A DNA stretch of 5,293 bases, taken from the NCBI GenBank assembly GCA_947177115.1, contig CAMWTG010000201.1, positions 1-5,293 of the forward strand, in the 5' to 3' direction. The notes beneath the pieces are model-generated. The model was not told the origin of the DNA. It saw only the letters and a list, made by a program, of their open reading frames with translations, and did no database searches. The DNA is from an uncultured Clostridia bacterium (lineage in GTDB: Bacteria; Bacillota; Clostridia; Oscillospirales; Oscillospiraceae). This document shows positions 5,099-5,293 of the stretch, piece after piece. The stretch's first letter is position 1, and every line of letters begins with the position of its first letter. Made by a program: the position numbers and the translations under genes.

Positions 5099-5293
5099 AT
5101 ACGAAGGGTGTCCCGCAGACAGTCCCTGCCGGAACCGGCATTGAGTATCTGGCCAACCAGAAATGTACGGATACCAAAGTGCTGGGCATCGTGGCCTCCG
5201 GCTATCCCCATGTGGCGCTGGACAAGCTGGGGCTGAATAGCAAGTACGAAGCCTACTACGCCACCAAGATGGCGCTGTGGTGCCACCTGCTGT
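5099..5293 (+). CDS. Thioester-domain (TQXA-type) surface protein, exon 2 (3' partial)
   Basis: This exon continues the protein from codon 82 (A from exon 1 plus AT) to residue 146 and leaves the window with one base of the next codon. It carries the rest of the thioester-domain core. A segment EYLANQKC (97-104) is followed by KVLGIVASGYP (108-118), and then KYEAYYATKMALWCHLL (130-146), which aligns by eye with the family's conserved YxATQxAIW region. The residue at the thioester glutamine position is Lys138 (AAG, 5266-5268). Downstream parts typical of such adhesins, such as Cna-B repeats and a sorting signal, would lie beyond the window and cannot be judged. Exon 2 has no start of its own; expression depends on intron removal. 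The sortase at 273-1133 is a plausible anchoring enzyme, but this is inferred from proximity only. Confidence 0.8.

Noticed and set aside
5097..5109. Alternative 3' intron ends after CACAT (5100) or CATAC (5102)
   Set aside because: Both end in AY but shift the adhesin frame when joined to 2494. Ending at 5098 keeps the frame, places the branch A seven nucleotides from the end, and matches the CTACYTCAC end known from Ll.LtrB.
4994..5236. 80-aa + strand open frame starting at domain V
   Set aside because: It reads through domain V/VI RNA and continues exon 2 in the wrong frame. The correct exon 2 frame gives the conserved thioester-domain sequence.
1..5293. tRNA, rRNA, CRISPR array, insertion-sequence ends or attachment sites
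   Set aside because: No cloverleaf, regular spaced repeats, transposase motif or terminal inverted repeats were seen by eye on either strand.

Overview
The window is a GC-rich stretch, all coding on the + strand. It looks like a cell-envelope (surface protein) locus of a low-to-mid GC Gram-positive bacterium of the Clostridia type. This is inferred from a sortase, secreted proteins with Gram-positive signal peptides and strong GGAGG Shine-Dalgarno sites, a copper-amine-oxidase-like 'stalk' domain protein, and a thioester-domain (TQXA-type) adhesin. The species cannot be named from the sequence. A location inside a larger integrative element is possible, but no conjugation or integration gene is visible.

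Layout: (1) 1-276, the C-terminal end of a membrane-anchored surface protein, open at the left edge. (2) 273-1133, a secreted or membrane-tethered sortase overlapping the previous stop by 4 bp (ATGA). (3) 1245-2132, a secreted stalk-domain protein. (4) 2133-2250, an intergenic gap carrying two perfect or near-perfect hairpins. (5) 2251-2494 plus 5099-5293, the two exons of a thioester-domain surface protein, running off the right edge. (6) 2495-5098, a 2604-nt full-length group II intron inserted in the sense direction between these exons.

The intron has a GUGCG 5' end, a long structured 5' ribozyme region and an intact reverse transcriptase/maturase ORF (604 aa, YADD present). These are followed by a textbook 34-nt domain V (8-bp stem, 2-nt bulge, 6-bp stem, GAGA loop, AGC triad) and a domain VI with a candidate branch A and a CTACCTCAC 3' end. 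The boundaries were set by three independent criteria that agree: the GUGCG/AC ends, candidate IBS1/IBS2-EBS1/EBS2 pairings at the expected distances, and exact restoration of the host reading frame (one nucleotide from exon 1 plus two from exon 2 makes an AAT codon, giving ...YCVNP-N-TKGVP...).

How the parts relate: the sortase, the tail-anchored protein, the stalk protein and the thioester protein look like a surface-display set; which substrate the sortase handles is not shown. The intron cuts the adhesin between the thioester Cys (residue 78) and the TQxA-like segment (residues 137-140), so only spliced mRNA can encode a whole domain. Three points deserve attention. The TQxA glutamine is a lysine here. 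The intron endonuclease has lost both histidines of its terminal CHxxxH motif. The adhesin gene lies directly behind two hairpins with no obvious promoter of its own.
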